Numbered from the stretch's first letter, positions 23,689 to 32,041 are shown. The stretch is DNA of 36,289 bases from Pseudomonadota bacterium (GCA_022563505.1 JADFNG010000016.1:1-36289); one strand, 5' to 3'. Translations and numbers: made by a program. The notes: generated by a model not told the origin, from the sequence alone.

Positions 23689-24915
23689 TCAGCTGCGCCA
23701 GGTTTTGCTTATTTCAAGCAAGCGATCGACATCGGTTTCGTTATTGAATAATGCGGCACCGACCCTGATCTGGGAATTATCCTCGCGAAACGACAGCCGG
23801 ACGTTTGCTTTGTCCAGTTGGCTCTGCACCCTCGCGTAATCCGTGCCGTGCTCAAAGGCAACGATTGAGGAACGATTGTTCGCAGGCGTGAGGACATTGA
23901 AACCCTGCTCAGTCAGGCCCCGATGAATGCGTTGCGCCAGCTTCACCGTGTGACGTTCGATGCTCTCGATGCCGATATTCGCGAGGTAATCAAGTGCTGC
24001 GCTGAGTTGATAGACCGCCGCAAATGCCAGCGTCGCATAACCGTACTTGCGCGCATCCTCGTAAAACTCGAATTCGTGACTGGCGGATTCGTTCTTCACC
24101 TGGCGCCATCCCCTGCGATCCGGCTCGATGGTATCCAGCAAGGCTTTCCTGACGAAAAACGGAGCAACACCAAATCCGCCCAACAGCCATTTGTAGGTTC
24201 CCCCGGCAAAAAAATCGATATCGCAATCTTTTGTGTCGAGTTCGAGCGTACCGACGCCCTGGATGGCGTCCACAAATATATAGGCTGAATGGGCATGCGC
24301 CAGACTCGCCAGTGCCTTAAGATCATGTCTGAATCCATTCTGGTGCGAGATCCACGATACGGAGATCAAGCGTGTCTTGTCATCAACCATCGATGCGAAC
24401 GCTTCCGTCGTGACGGCCCCATCGATATTTTTTACAAGCCGCACTTCAATGCCGTTTTTCTCGCGCAAGTAATTGTAGAGCACGACCGTGGTATCGAAAT
24501 GCAGGTCATCGATAACGACGTTGTCTCCGGGTCGCAGATCCAGCGCGGCCGTGATAATGTTTTCTGCCTCGCTGGTGGTCGATAAAAGGCCGATCTCGCC
24601 TGTATCGGCATTGACGAGACGAGCAAATTTCTCACGAACTGCCCGTGTCTCGCCCAACATGGGACCCAGCGTCAGCGGGTCTTCCGCCTTGGCCTGAATA
24701 AAACGAGCGACCGCATCAATGACCGGTGTTGGCGAGGGTGCGATGTAAGGTGAATTGAAGTACAGGTGTTCGCGGGTAACCGGAAAATCCTTGCGAATGC
24801 CCAGTGGATCATCATGTTGTGGTGTGGTCATAGACTGCGCCAAGCTCCGATCAGCAACGCCGGCCGCCGCTGTGGCAGACACCAGACGGACGAATTCTCG
24901 ACGTGAAATAGACAT
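23689..24915 (-). CDS. Class V aminotransferase-fold PLP protein with Tat signal peptide
   Basis: A 408-residue protein. Residues 1-27 form a twin-arginine signal (SRREFVRLVSATAAAGVA...AQ), so export to the periplasm is expected. The rest is a fold-type I PLP enzyme of the cysteine desulfurase/isopenicillin N epimerase group: TTSEAENI, FVDAIQGVG (D216 binds PLP nitrogen), and the Schiff-base lysine in GGTYKWLLGG (K242). No desulfurase active-site Cys loop is obvious. The ATG at 24915 is preceded by AAAGGAAA; the open frame continues upstream without homology. The substrate is unknown. Confidence 0.8.
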   Translation of the reverse strand: MSISRREFVRLVSATAAAGVADRSLAQSMTTPQHDDPLGIRKDFPVTREHLYFNSPYIAPSPTPVIDAVARFIQAKAEDPLTLGPMLGETRAVREKFARLVNADTGEIGLLSTTSEAENIITAALDLRPGDNVVIDDLHFDTTVVLYNYLREKNGIEVRLVKNIDGAVTTEAFASMVDDKTRLISVSWISHQNGFRHDLKALASLAHAHSAYIFVDAIQGVGTLELDTKDCDIDFFAGGTYKWLLGGFGVAPFFVRKALLDTIEPDRRGWRQVKNESASHEFEFYEDARKYGYATLAFAAVYQLSAALDYLANIGIESIERHTVKLAQRIHRGLTEQGFNVLTPANNRSSIVAFEHGTDYARVQSQLDKANVRLSFREDNSQIRVGAALFNNETDVDRLLEISKTWRS

Positions 24916-25080
24916 TTGGAATTTCCTTTGGAAATGATGCTCAAAAATGCACCAAACGCATCTCTGTTCTATGCTTGCGGGCACAGGATAAAGCATACAC
25001 CGCCAGTTTGGGCAGGCACCGAAAAAGACGAAAGCTCTTGATTGGACATACCTCCCGATTTGTCGAAATGGAGAATACAG

Positions 25081-25413
25081 ATGGCAACAGACCTGGACTT
25101 CGTAACATTCGTCGCTGACCAGATTGAAGATCGTTGTGACGTCACGTATCGAGCGATGTTTGGGGCCTTCACGCTCTATTCCAAAGGCAAGGTGGTCGCA
25201 CTGGTTGGCGACAATCAGTTATTTGTAAAAGCGACAGAGGCAGGAAGAGCATTCATCGGTGATGTTGTTGAAGCTTCCCCGTATCCGGGAGCGAAACTGG
25301 CGTTTCTTATTCAGGATAAAATCGAAGACCGGGAATGGCTGACGCAGTTAATCGCACTGACGGAAGAAGCACTTCCAAAGCCGAAGAAAAAGAAAAAGCG
25401 TAAATCAACGTGA
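25081..25413 (+). CDS. TfoX N-terminal-domain protein
   Basis: A 110-residue single-domain protein matching the TfoX/Sxy N-terminal domain: TYRAMFGAFTLYSKGKVVALVGDNQLFVKA followed by PYPGAKL (the family has RxMFGGxGxY...LY(F/V)K and PFxY). It lacks the C-terminal TfoX domain, so it is not a full competence regulator. The C-terminus is a lysine-rich tail (PKKKKKRKST). GGAG at 25070-25073 sets the ATG at 25081. It is divergent from the PLP gene. Its function is unknown. Confidence 0.82.
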   Translation: MATDLDFVTFVADQIEDRCDVTYRAMFGAFTLYSKGKVVALVGDNQLFVKATEAGRAFIGDVVEASPYPGAKLAFLIQDKIEDREWLTQLIALTEEALPKPKKKKKRKST

Positions 25414-25454
25414 GAACAAGAATAAGCACCCACCCCAAACGGAGTCACCATCAA

Positions 25455-25538
25455 GAAAGCCGTTGCTGCCGGGTAAGTATTTTTCGCGAGTAAAAGGCCC
25501 TCCGAGCAAAAAATACTTACCCGGCAGCAACGGCTTTC
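25455..25538. repeat. Long perfect inverted repeat (30-bp arms)
   Basis: Positions 25455-25484 are the exact reverse complement of 25509-25538, with a 24-base spacer; three further inner positions pair with one mismatch. This gives a very stable hairpin. It lies between the TfoX-like gene and lptM. The T-run lies on the loop side of the left arm, not after the stem, so it is not a typical intrinsic terminator in either direction. It differs in sequence from the REP-like element at 437-508. No other copy was noticed in the window. Confidence 0.8.
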
Positions 25539-25623
25539 GCACCACCAACCCCAAAGATCACCCACAACAACCACACCACTGATATATCATGACCCCCAGC
25601 CAAAATACCGAGACCCTTACGCC

Positions 25624-25806
25624 ATGAAAAAACTACTGCTGGTTTGTCTAACGGCACTTCTCAGCGTAATCACGATCACCGCATGCGGCCAAAAAGGCCC
25701 GCTCTTCCTCCCAGGAAACCCCAGCGAAATACAGTCGCAAGTACCCCGTCAGGAGCAACCGCAAAACGAGGAAGATGAAGACGGCGACGAAGAAAAACCC
25801 GACTGA
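25624..25806 (+). CDS. lptM: LptM (YifL) small outer-membrane lipoprotein
   Basis: A 60-residue lipoprotein. The signal peptide runs from MKKLLLVCLTALLS to lipobox ITAC (C21). The mature protein begins CGQKGPLFLP, the LptM/YifL signature. LptM assists the LptD/LptE LPS-assembly translocon in E. coli. The tail is strongly acidic and disordered (EDEDGDEE). It ends 15 bp before polA, so the two are likely cotranscribed; in many gammaproteobacteria this gene instead precedes lysA. Confidence 0.9.
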   Translation: MKKLLLVCLTALLSVITITACGQKGPLFLPGNPSEIQSQVPRQEQPQNEEDEDGDEEKPD

Positions 25807-25821
25807 GGGATTTCTGAGCAT

Positions 25822-28533
25822 ATGAGCAACAAGAAACTCGTGCTGGTAGACGGGTCATCGTATCTGTATCGCGCGTATCACGCGTTGCCAGCGCTGACGA
25901 CGTCCCGCGGAGAGCCGACCGGTGCGATCCACGGCGTGCTGAACATGCTGAACAAGCTGGCAAGGGAGCAGGAAACCGAGCATTTCGTGGTGGTGTTTGA
26001 TGCGCCTGGAAAAACCTTCCGCGACGATTTATACGCCGAATACAAAGCGAACCGGCCACCGATGCCGGATGATTTGCGCTCACAGGTGGAACCGATACTG
26101 GATGCGATCAAGGGCATGGGACTGCCGCTGCTGCGTATTGAGGGCGTGGAGGCTGATGACGTCATTGGCACGTTGTGCAGACGCGCGGTGGCGGCGGGAA
26201 TGGAAGTGCTGGTATCGACGGGCGACAAGGATATGGCGCAACTGGTCAGCGACAAGGTGACGCTGGTCAACACGATGTCGGATACCTTGCTGGATCGTGA
26301 CGGAGTGAAGAACAAGTTTGATGTGTATCCAGAGCAGATTATTGATTACCTGGGACTCGTTGGAGATAGTGCCGACAATATCCCGGGCGTACCGAAGGTG
26401 GGCCCGAAGACTGCAGCAAAATGGCTGCGTGAATATGGCTCGATTGAGGGCATCATCGAACACGCGGATGAAATAAAGGGCAAGGTCGGCGAAAGCCTGC
26501 GCGAGCATATCGAGCAACTGCGGCTGTCACAGAAACTCGCGACCATCGTTCAGGACGTGGACTTGCCACAACAGCTGGACGAACTGACACGCGGTGCAGT
26601 AGACGAGGAGGCATTGACCGAGTTATTCGTCCATTTCGAAATGAATACCATGCTGCGACAACTCCGCGAGAAATCGAACAAAATTGACTCGGCGGCGAGT
26701 GCGGCACCCGCCGCGTCAAGATCCAGGGGAGACTTTGAAACCGTCCTGACGAAAGAAGCGTTCGACAAATGGCTGCAGAAGATCGGCTCTGCCGAGCTTG
26801 TCGCGTTAGACACCGAAACAACGAGCATTAATTACATGCAAGCGGAACTCGTCGGTATTTCCCTCGCAACGCAAACCGGTGAAGCCGCGTATATCCCGGT
26901 CGCGCATGATTATCCTGGCGCTCCGCAACAGCTCGCACGCGAGTATGTGCTCAGTGCGATGAAACCATTCCTGGAAGATGCGCAGGCGAAAAAGGTGGGA
27001 CACCATCTCAAGTACGATGCACACATATTCGCCCGTTACGGCATTCGCCTCAGGGGCATGGCGTTCGACTCAATGCTCGAATCCTACGTGCTGAACAGTG
27101 TTGCAACACGACACGATATGAATTCCGTCGCACGCTATTACCTCAATGCCGAGACGATTCATTTCGAAGACGTGGCGGGCAAAGGCGTCAAGCAGTTGAC
27201 ATTCAACCAGGTCGAGCTGGAACTGGCAGCGCCGTATGCGGCAGAAGATGCGGACATTACGCTGCAGCTGCACGAGAAAATCTGGGCAGACATCAGCAAG
27301 AATGAAGCGCTGAAACATTTGTATGAGACCGTCGAGCAACCGCTGGTGCAGGTGCTCTTTGCAATGGAAGAAACCGGTGTGCTGGTGGATCGCGACATGC
27401 TGAATAAGCAAAGCGCTGAACTTGCGAGCACCATGCTTGAGATTCAGAAGAAGGCGCATGAGCTTGCCGGTGGCCCGTTCAATCTCGGCTCCCCAAAACA
27501 GTTGCAACAAATTCTCTTCGAGAAACTCGAGTTGCCGGTGGTTCGCAAAACCCCGAAAGGGCAACCGTCGACCGCCGAGGATGTGTTGCAGGAACTGGCG
27601 GCAGACTATGAGTTGCCGCGGGTTATTCTTGAGTACCGGAGTTTAAGTAAACTAAAGAGCACCTACACCGACAAGTTGCCGCTGCAGATATGTGAAAGTA
27701 CCGGCAGGATTCACACGTCCTACCACCAGGCCGTGGCAGCGACAGGGCGGCTTTCGTCGACTGATCCAAACTTGCAGAACATCCCGATCCGCACACCGGA
27801 AGGCCGGCGAATTCGCCAGGCGTTTATCGCGCCCGAGGGAAATGTCCTGCTCGCGGCGGACTATTCACAGATCGAGCTGCGCATCATGGCGCATTTATCG
27901 GCGGACAAGGGACTGCTGGGAGCGTTCGCGGAGGGTCGGGACATTCATCAGGCAACCGCAGCGGAAGTATTCGGGGTCGCGCTCGACGAAGTCAGCAAAG
28001 ACCAGCGTCGCTCGGCCAAAACCATTAATTTCGGGCTGATGTACGGCATGTCGGCGTTCGGCCTGGCCAAACAACTCAACGTCAGCCGCGGCGAGGCGCA
28101 GGAGTATATCGACCAGTATTTCGATCGCTACCCCGGTGTCAAAGCCTACATGGACAACACGCGTGCCAGCGCGAAGGAATGCGGGTTCGTGGAGACCATT
28201 TATGGCCGGCGTTTGTATCTACCGGAAATCAATGCTCGCAATGTGCAGCGCCGACAATACGCGGAGCGCAGCGCCATCAACGCACCGATGCAGGGTACCG
28301 CTGCCGATATCATCAAGATGGCGATGATCTCGGTGCAAAACTGGTTGCTGCAAAACGATATCAAGGCACGCATGATCATGCAGGTGCACGATGAACTGGT
28401 CTTCGAGGTCGCCTGCGATTCAATCGATGGCATTCGGGATGAGATTATCCGCCTGATGAGCGCTGCCGCCACTCTGGACGTGCCCCTGGTGGTCGATGCC
28501 GGGGTTGGGAAAAACTGGGACGAGGCCCATTAA
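25822..28533 (+). CDS. polA: DNA polymerase I
   Basis: A 903-residue polymerase with all three domains. The 5'-3' exonuclease is at about 1-290 (LVDGSSYLYRAYHALP; VEADDVIG; GDKDMAQLV). The 3'-5' proofreading domain has its catalytic residues intact (D330 and E332 in ALDTETTS; KYDAHI; AEDADIT). The polymerase domain has motif A DYSQIELR (D680), the O-helix RRSAKTINFGLMYG, and motif C VHDELVFE (D857). It acts in replication primer removal and repair. It is probably cotranscribed with lptM. The small-RNA locus follows directly, as in enterobacteria and pseudomonads. Confidence 0.97.
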   Translation: MSNKKLVLVDGSSYLYRAYHALPALTTSRGEPTGAIHGVLNMLNKLAREQETEHFVVVFDAPGKTFRDDLYAEYKANRPPMPDDLRSQVEPILDAIKGMGLPLLRIEGVEADDVIGTLCRRAVAAGMEVLVSTGDKDMAQLVSDKVTLVNTMSDTLLDRDGVKNKFDVYPEQIIDYLGLVGDSADNIPGVPKVGPKTAAKWLREYGSIEGIIEHADEIKGKVGESLREHIEQLRLSQKLATIVQDVDLPQQLDELTRGAVDEEALTELFVHFEMNTMLRQLREKSNKIDSAASAAPAASRSRGDFETVLTKEAFDKWLQKIGSAELVALDTETTSINYMQAELVGISLATQTGEAAYIPVAHDYPGAPQQLAREYVLSAMKPFLEDAQAKKVGHHLKYDAHIFARYGIRLRGMAFDSMLESYVLNSVATRHDMNSVARYYLNAETIHFEDVAGKGVKQLTFNQVELELAAPYAAEDADITLQLHEKIWADISKNEALKHLYETVEQPLVQVLFAMEETGVLVDRDMLNKQSAELASTMLEIQKKAHELAGGPFNLGSPKQLQQILFEKLELPVVRKTPKGQPSTAEDVLQELAADYELPRVILEYRSLSKLKSTYTDKLPLQICESTGRIHTSYHQAVAATGRLSSTDPNLQNIPIRTPEGRRIRQAFIAPEGNVLLAADYSQIELRIMAHLSADKGLLGAFAEGRDIHQATAAEVFGVALDEVSKDQRRSAKTINFGLMYGMSAFGLAKQLNVSRGEAQEYIDQYFDRYPGVKAYMDNTRASAKECGFVETIYGRRLYLPEINARNVQRRQYAERSAINAPMQGTAADIIKMAMISVQNWLLQNDIKARMIMQVHDELVFEVACDSIDGIRDEIIRLMSAAATLDVPLVVDAGVGKNWDEAH

Positions 28534-28586
28534 TGCAGCGCCCCAGGCCATATTATTTCGGATATATTCAACAACTTACAGTGATG

Positions 28587-28613
28587 GAACTCCCTGGGTA
28601 CAAGGCGCTCTAA
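28587..28613 (+). promoter_or_regulatory. Sigma-E (RpoE/AlgU)-like promoter of the predicted small RNA
   Basis: GAACTC (28587-28592; with the preceding G, GGAACT) is followed after 16 bp by TCTAA (28609-28613). This matches the sigma-E layout GGAACTT - 16 bp - TCTGA/TCAAA in sequence and spacing. Transcription would start around 28618-28620, exactly before the first hairpin of the predicted small RNA. No sigma-70 boxes stand out. Confidence 0.6.
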
Positions 28614-28618
28614 TGTAA

Positions 28619-28732
28619 TGAGCGACCCATTCGCTCTTCCGCTTACCTCCCTCAAGCGGAGCGGCAATTCGGTTACCCCAGACCGATTGCGATTCTTGCC
28701 CCGGGTGCTGCATACAGCACACCGGGGTTTTT
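28619..28732 (+). ncRNA. Predicted small RNA in the polA-engB gap (ErsA/Spot 42 position)
   Basis: About 114 nt with four consecutive hairpins. (1) GAGCGA/TCGCTC is at 28620-28625 and 28631-28636. (2) CCGCTT/AAGCGG is at 28639-28644 and 28654-28659, exposing loop ACCTCCCTC. (3) GCAATtCGGT/ACCGATTGC is at 28664-28673 and 28682-28690, exposing TACCCCAG. (4) A strong terminator ends it. The C-rich loops could pair with Shine-Dalgarno sequences. In E. coli the Spot 42 gene, and in Pseudomonas ErsA, lie between polA and engB; ErsA is driven by the sigma-E homologue AlgU, and a sigma-E-like promoter is present here too. No open reading frame of note is on it. Transcription has not been shown. Confidence 0.72.
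28699..28732 (+). terminator. Intrinsic terminator of the predicted small RNA
   Basis: CCCCGGGTGCTG (28699-28710), loop CATA, and CAGCACaCCGGGG (28715-28727) form a 12-pair GC-rich stem with one bulged A, followed directly by TTTTT (28728-28732). It points away from polA and towards the 3' end of the convergent engB gene, whose stop codon begins at 28736. Confidence 0.9.
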
Positions 28733-28735
28733 CTG

Positions 28736-29329
28736 TCAGGACACCTCGCCCGCCAGGAATTGCTCCAGCGCATCCCGTGCCTGATCGACGCCTTGTCGAT
28801 TGAGCGCCGAAAACAGCTGCACCGTCGCTCGCTCTGCCAGCTCTTTTGATACGCTCAGCAACGTATTGGCCGCCTGGCCGCGTTTCAATTTGTCGGCTTT
28901 GGTCAACAAGACATGCACTGGCAGGCTTGAAGGCTCTGTCAATTGCAGCAACCGACGATCGTAATCCGACAGCCCACGCCGAACATCAACGATCAGAAAC
29001 AGGCCATGCAGACTGCGACGGTCCTCGATATAAGCGGTCAAAAGCCGCCCCCAGTGTTCGCGCACAGCATCCGCGACCCGCGCAAACCCATAACCCGGCA
29101 GATCGACCAGGCGCGCCTGCTCGCGCAATGCGAAGAAATTGATCAGCTGTGTCCGCCCCGGCGTCTTGCTGGTCCTGGCAAACTGACGCCGATTGACGAT
29201 GACGTTGATCGCGCTGGATTTGCCCGAATTGGAACGACCGGCAAAGGCCACTTCGCTGCCCGTATCCGGCACGAACTGCGCCACTTTGTTGGCGCTCGTG
29301 ATGAATTTGGCGTTTGGGAATTGCGACAT
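28736..29329 (-). CDS. engB: Ribosome biogenesis GTPase EngB (YihA/YsxC)
   Basis: A 197-residue TRAFAC-class GTPase needed for 50S ribosome assembly. G1 is GRSNSGKSS (31-39), G2 includes TSKTPGRTQ, G3 is DLPGYGFA (76-83), and G4 is LLTKADKL. Length and motifs match E. coli YihA. It is convergent with polA and the small RNA, and divergent from the cytochrome c4 gene. Confidence 0.95.
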   Translation of the reverse strand: MSQFPNAKFITSANKVAQFVPDTGSEVAFAGRSNSGKSSAINVIVNRRQFARTSKTPGRTQLINFFALREQARLVDLPGYGFARVADAVREHWGRLLTAYIEDRRSLHGLFLIVDVRRGLSDYDRRLLQLTEPSSLPVHVLLTKADKLKRGQAANTLLSVSKELAERATVQLFSALNRQGVDQARDALEQFLAGEVS

Positions 29330-29350
29330 GGGATACGGTCCTGATGTGTG

Positions 29351-29532
29351 TATAATTCGGGGCTTAAAGAGTTAACAGACCGCCAAATCCATAGTGACCG
29401 GTAATCGATCCAGCGGCAAGACCCGCAGCTTGGTTGCCGCAGTCTGGCACTGGCAGGGCGAGTATCTGCAACGAAAATATTCTGGGAATTTCCACTCATA
29501 AAAGCCAGGCGGCGCTATTGGAGCCAGCCTGG
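29351..29532 (+). promoter_or_regulatory. Candidate -10 box and structured leader of the cytochrome c4 gene
   Basis: The 227-bp gap between engB and the cytochrome gene has TATAAT at 29351-29356 on +, with no matching -35 box. If used, the leader would be about 195 nt. Near its end, CCAGGC (29505-29510) pairs with GCCTGG (29527-29532), extended by GGC/GCC with a bulge, ten bases before AGGA. The hairpin could influence translation. Nothing else was recognised in this gap. Confidence 0.35.
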
Positions 29533-29556
29533 ATAAACGGTCAGGAATATATAAAA

Positions 29557-30174
29557 ATGAAGTTTGTTGTTTTTGCCGTCTTGTCACTGCTTCTCACCAG
29601 CGTTGCCGGCGCACAGAGCCTGGTCGAGGGTTCGTATGATGCCGGTGAGGCCAAGTCGATTGTTTGTGGTGCCTGCCATGGCCCCAATGGCAACAGTGTC
29701 AATCCGGCCTGGCCGAGTATTGCGGGACAGCACGCCAGTTACATTGTGCAGCAACTGCAGGAATTCAAGAATGGCGGCAGGACCGATATATTGATGACCG
29801 GCCAGGCAATGATGCTGTCCGATGAGGACATGGCAAATCTGGCGGTCTACTACGAAGCGCAGGCCGCTGCAGCAAAATCAGTGCTGGATCCGAAAACTTT
29901 GGATCAGGGCCAGGCATTGTATCGAGGTGGCAATAAAGATAACGGCGCCTCAGCCTGTATCGCGTGTCACGGCCCCAATGGCAATGGCAATCCGGCCGCC
30001 ATGTATCCGGCGATCAGTGGCCAGTATGCCCAGTACACGGCCAAGCAACTCCGTGATTACGCCAGCGGCACGCGTAAGACCGACGCTCCGACCAAGATTA
30101 TGCGGGAAATTGCGGTGCGCTTGAGCGACGAAGAAATTCTGGCCGTGGCATCGTTTGTCCAGGGCCTGCATTAA
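29557..30174 (+). CDS. Cytochrome c4 (periplasmic di-heme c-type cytochrome)
   Basis: A 205-residue protein with a Sec signal peptide (MKFVVFAVLSLLLTSVAGA, cleavage near 19) and two tandem cytochrome c domains. The heme-binding motifs are CGACH (37-41) and CIACH in the second half, each followed by GPNGN. The repeated layout (PSIAGQHASYIVQQLQEF and PAISGQYAQYTAKQL) is typical of cytochrome c4, an electron donor to terminal oxidases. The frame is open from 29434, but the signal peptide and AGGA at 29543-29546 set the start at 29557. The engB-cytochrome c4-dsbA order is as in Pseudomonas. Confidence 0.92.
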   Translation: MKFVVFAVLSLLLTSVAGAQSLVEGSYDAGEAKSIVCGACHGPNGNSVNPAWPSIAGQHASYIVQQLQEFKNGGRTDILMTGQAMMLSDEDMANLAVYYEAQAAAAKSVLDPKTLDQGQALYRGGNKDNGASACIACHGPNGNGNPAAMYPAISGQYAQYTAKQLRDYASGTRKTDAPTKIMREIAVRLSDEEILAVASFVQGLH

Positions 30175-30255
30175 GCCATTATCTGAAAAATCGCATTTCT
30201 GTAAACCAATTTCGTTTTTGCCAGTCCGAACGTCTATTCTCTCCGGGGATTTTTC

Positions 30256-31107
30256 ATGAAGCAATTAGCAATTATCGGCACGATTCTCGCACTCCTGGTT
30301 GGTGGCTGGATCTTGATGCGCGACCCCGCTCCCACACCGGTAACGGTCGAACCCCAAACAGCAGCCCAGGCTGAACCCGTCGCTGTGGTCGTTGAGCCGG
30401 CGGTCGCCGCGGATGAGATGCAGCCACAAATGGTCGAAGAATCAGCGGCTGCGGAAAAGGAAGTTGACGTCAGCGACAAGCCGATCATGCTGGCTCAGGC
30501 CGATACCGGCGCAGCGTCGACCGACTGGCAGTATGTGGATGGAACACATTTCACACGGCTGGTACCAACACAGCCAACCATCGGCGGGGCCGACAAGATC
30601 GAGGTTGCGGAGATTTTCTGGTATGGCTGCGCGCACTGTTTTGATTTCGAGCCATACATCAATGGTTGGGCAAAGAAATTGCCCGCGAACGTCCGCTTCG
30701 TACGCATTCCCGCCATGTGGAATGCACTCGTGAAACTCCACGGGCAACTCTACTTCACAGAAGAAGTGCTGGTTAAAAATGGCAAGATCGCTGATCCGGA
30801 GGGCTTTCGTACCGCCGTATTCCTTGAGTACCATCGCCGCGGCAACCGGCTGGCATCCGTCGATGCCATCCAGGCCGTATTTGAGCGCTTCGGCGTCAAT
30901 GACGAAGACTTCAAAACTTCGTGGGGCTCATTTGAAGTCGCGCAGAAGATGCGGGTTGCCGAAGACCTCGCACGACGGTGGAACGTTGCCAGTGTCCCGG
31001 CGATCGTCGTCAACGGCAAGTATCTAACGGGTGCCGGCGAGGCAGGCAGCTATCCGAAACTGCTTGATGTCATAGACGAATTGATTGTGCGCGAGACCGT
31101 TCGCTAG
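30256..31107 (+). CDS. dsbA: DsbA-like thiol:disulfide oxidoreductase, membrane-anchored, CAHC active site
   Basis: A 283-residue protein. An N-terminal hydrophobic segment (4-20) is followed by MRDPAP with no clear cleavage site, so it is probably an anchor. A Pro/Ala/Glu-rich linker of about 65 residues leads to the DsbA domain (about 90-280). The active site is EIFWYGCAHCFDFEP, with C125 and C128; the usual dipeptide PH is replaced by AH. The cis-proline loop is ASVPAIVV (P248). DsbA introduces disulfides into periplasmic proteins. GGGGA precedes the ATG. It lies 81 bp after cytochrome c4 and ends 4 bp before the convergent gene's stop. Confidence 0.87.
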   Translation: MKQLAIIGTILALLVGGWILMRDPAPTPVTVEPQTAAQAEPVAVVVEPAVAADEMQPQMVEESAAAEKEVDVSDKPIMLAQADTGAASTDWQYVDGTHFTRLVPTQPTIGGADKIEVAEIFWYGCAHCFDFEPYINGWAKKLPANVRFVRIPAMWNALVKLHGQLYFTEEVLVKNGKIADPEGFRTAVFLEYHRRGNRLASVDAIQAVFERFGVNDEDFKTSWGSFEVAQKMRVAEDLARRWNVASVPAIVVNGKYLTGAGEAGSYPKLLDVIDELIVRETVR

Positions 31108-31111
31108 ACTC

Positions 31112-32041
31112 CTAGCCCGCATCTTCCGCGACAATTCGCCACTCACTCCCAGTGCGCCTCCAATAGAGGCGCTTGCGAGTGGTCACCGGTCCGTGTTCCG
31201 TCATTAGTGTTTGCTTGAAACGACTGACGAATAACTCCTGCTCTTCCGGGTCGGCCAGCAACATCACATCCTGCAGATTCACCGCAGCAAGTTGGCGCGC
31301 GCCGAATACGCCCAGTCGATAGGCTGACCACTTTTGTTTGTCCATGCCGCGCGAGCGAAAGGCGTCGTCGTAAAGAGAAAGATAGGTCAGCAGATCACCC
31401 TGCTCCAGACTGGCTCGCCACTGTTCGAGCGCGATACGAAATTCGATGCGCAATGCCTCCAGGTCGGAAGGTGTCGACCAGCGCATTTCGCGAACCACAA
31501 TAATTGGCGTGACTTGTGGCGTCAGTCCGGCGACGAGCAATGCCAACTCCTCGTTCGGCAATGCGAGACAACCATCCGTGTCCAGCGGCGGCCTGTTCGG
31601 CGCACTCGCATCCACACCGTGCAGCCAGATACCTGACCCGGTACGTTCGTTGTATCGATCCCAGGCATTCGGGTAGTCAAGCGAAAAAGCCGCAATGCCA
31701 TACTTCGCCGCGAGCTTGCTGCTATCCAGCTCTTCGGTAATGAAGTAGATACCGAGCGGCGTCTTGCGATCCCATGCACGCCGTTTGCCAACGCCTTTGC
31801 GACCAATCGACATGTAACGCCGATCTCTTTCAACGATGCCATTGCGTGTCTGTGCATAGCGCAACAGCGTGGCCGATCCGGTATCCGCGATCAGGATATC
31901 CCCGACCGACTCCGGCACCTCAAGCAAATAGGCAGGGAGATACTTTACGGAAGGCTCGGGCACATTTGCAATGCTGTCCTCAGCCTCCGCCGGGGTCGCC
32001 AGCAATAACATTGAAATCAGCAGATACACCCGATGATTCAT
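31112..32041 (-). CDS. L,D-transpeptidase (YkuD) family protein with C-terminal NTF2-like domain
   Basis: A 309-residue exported protein with a signal peptide (MNHRVYLLISMLLLATPAEA). The YkuD domain (about 45-190) has GIWLHGVD (H141) and LDTDGCLAL with catalytic C158, the family's HGxx...(S/T)xGC arrangement. The C-terminal part (about 200-309) resembles NTF2/SnoaL-like domains attached to such enzymes (EQWRASLEQGDLLTYLSLYDDAF; WRRTGSEWRIVAED). It would act on peptidoglycan stem peptides in the periplasm. It is convergent with the dsbA-like gene. Confidence 0.88.
   Translation of the reverse strand: MNHRVYLLISMLLLATPAEAEDSIANVPEPSVKYLPAYLLEVPESVGDILIADTGSATLLRYAQTRNGIVERDRRYMSIGRKGVGKRRAWDRKTPLGIYFITEELDSSKLAAKYGIAAFSLDYPNAWDRYNERTGSGIWLHGVDASAPNRPPLDTDGCLALPNEELALLVAGLTPQVTPIIVVREMRWSTPSDLEALRIEFRIALEQWRASLEQGDLLTYLSLYDDAFRSRGMDKQKWSAYRLGVFGARQLAAVNLQDVMLLADPEEQELFVSRFKQTLMTEHGPVTTRKRLYWRRTGSEWRIVAEDAG

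Noticed and set aside
25455-25538. Integron attC site
   Set aside because: The arms are perfectly paired, without the unpaired bases of attC, and no GTTRRRY/RYYYAAC ends or cassette-like context were seen.
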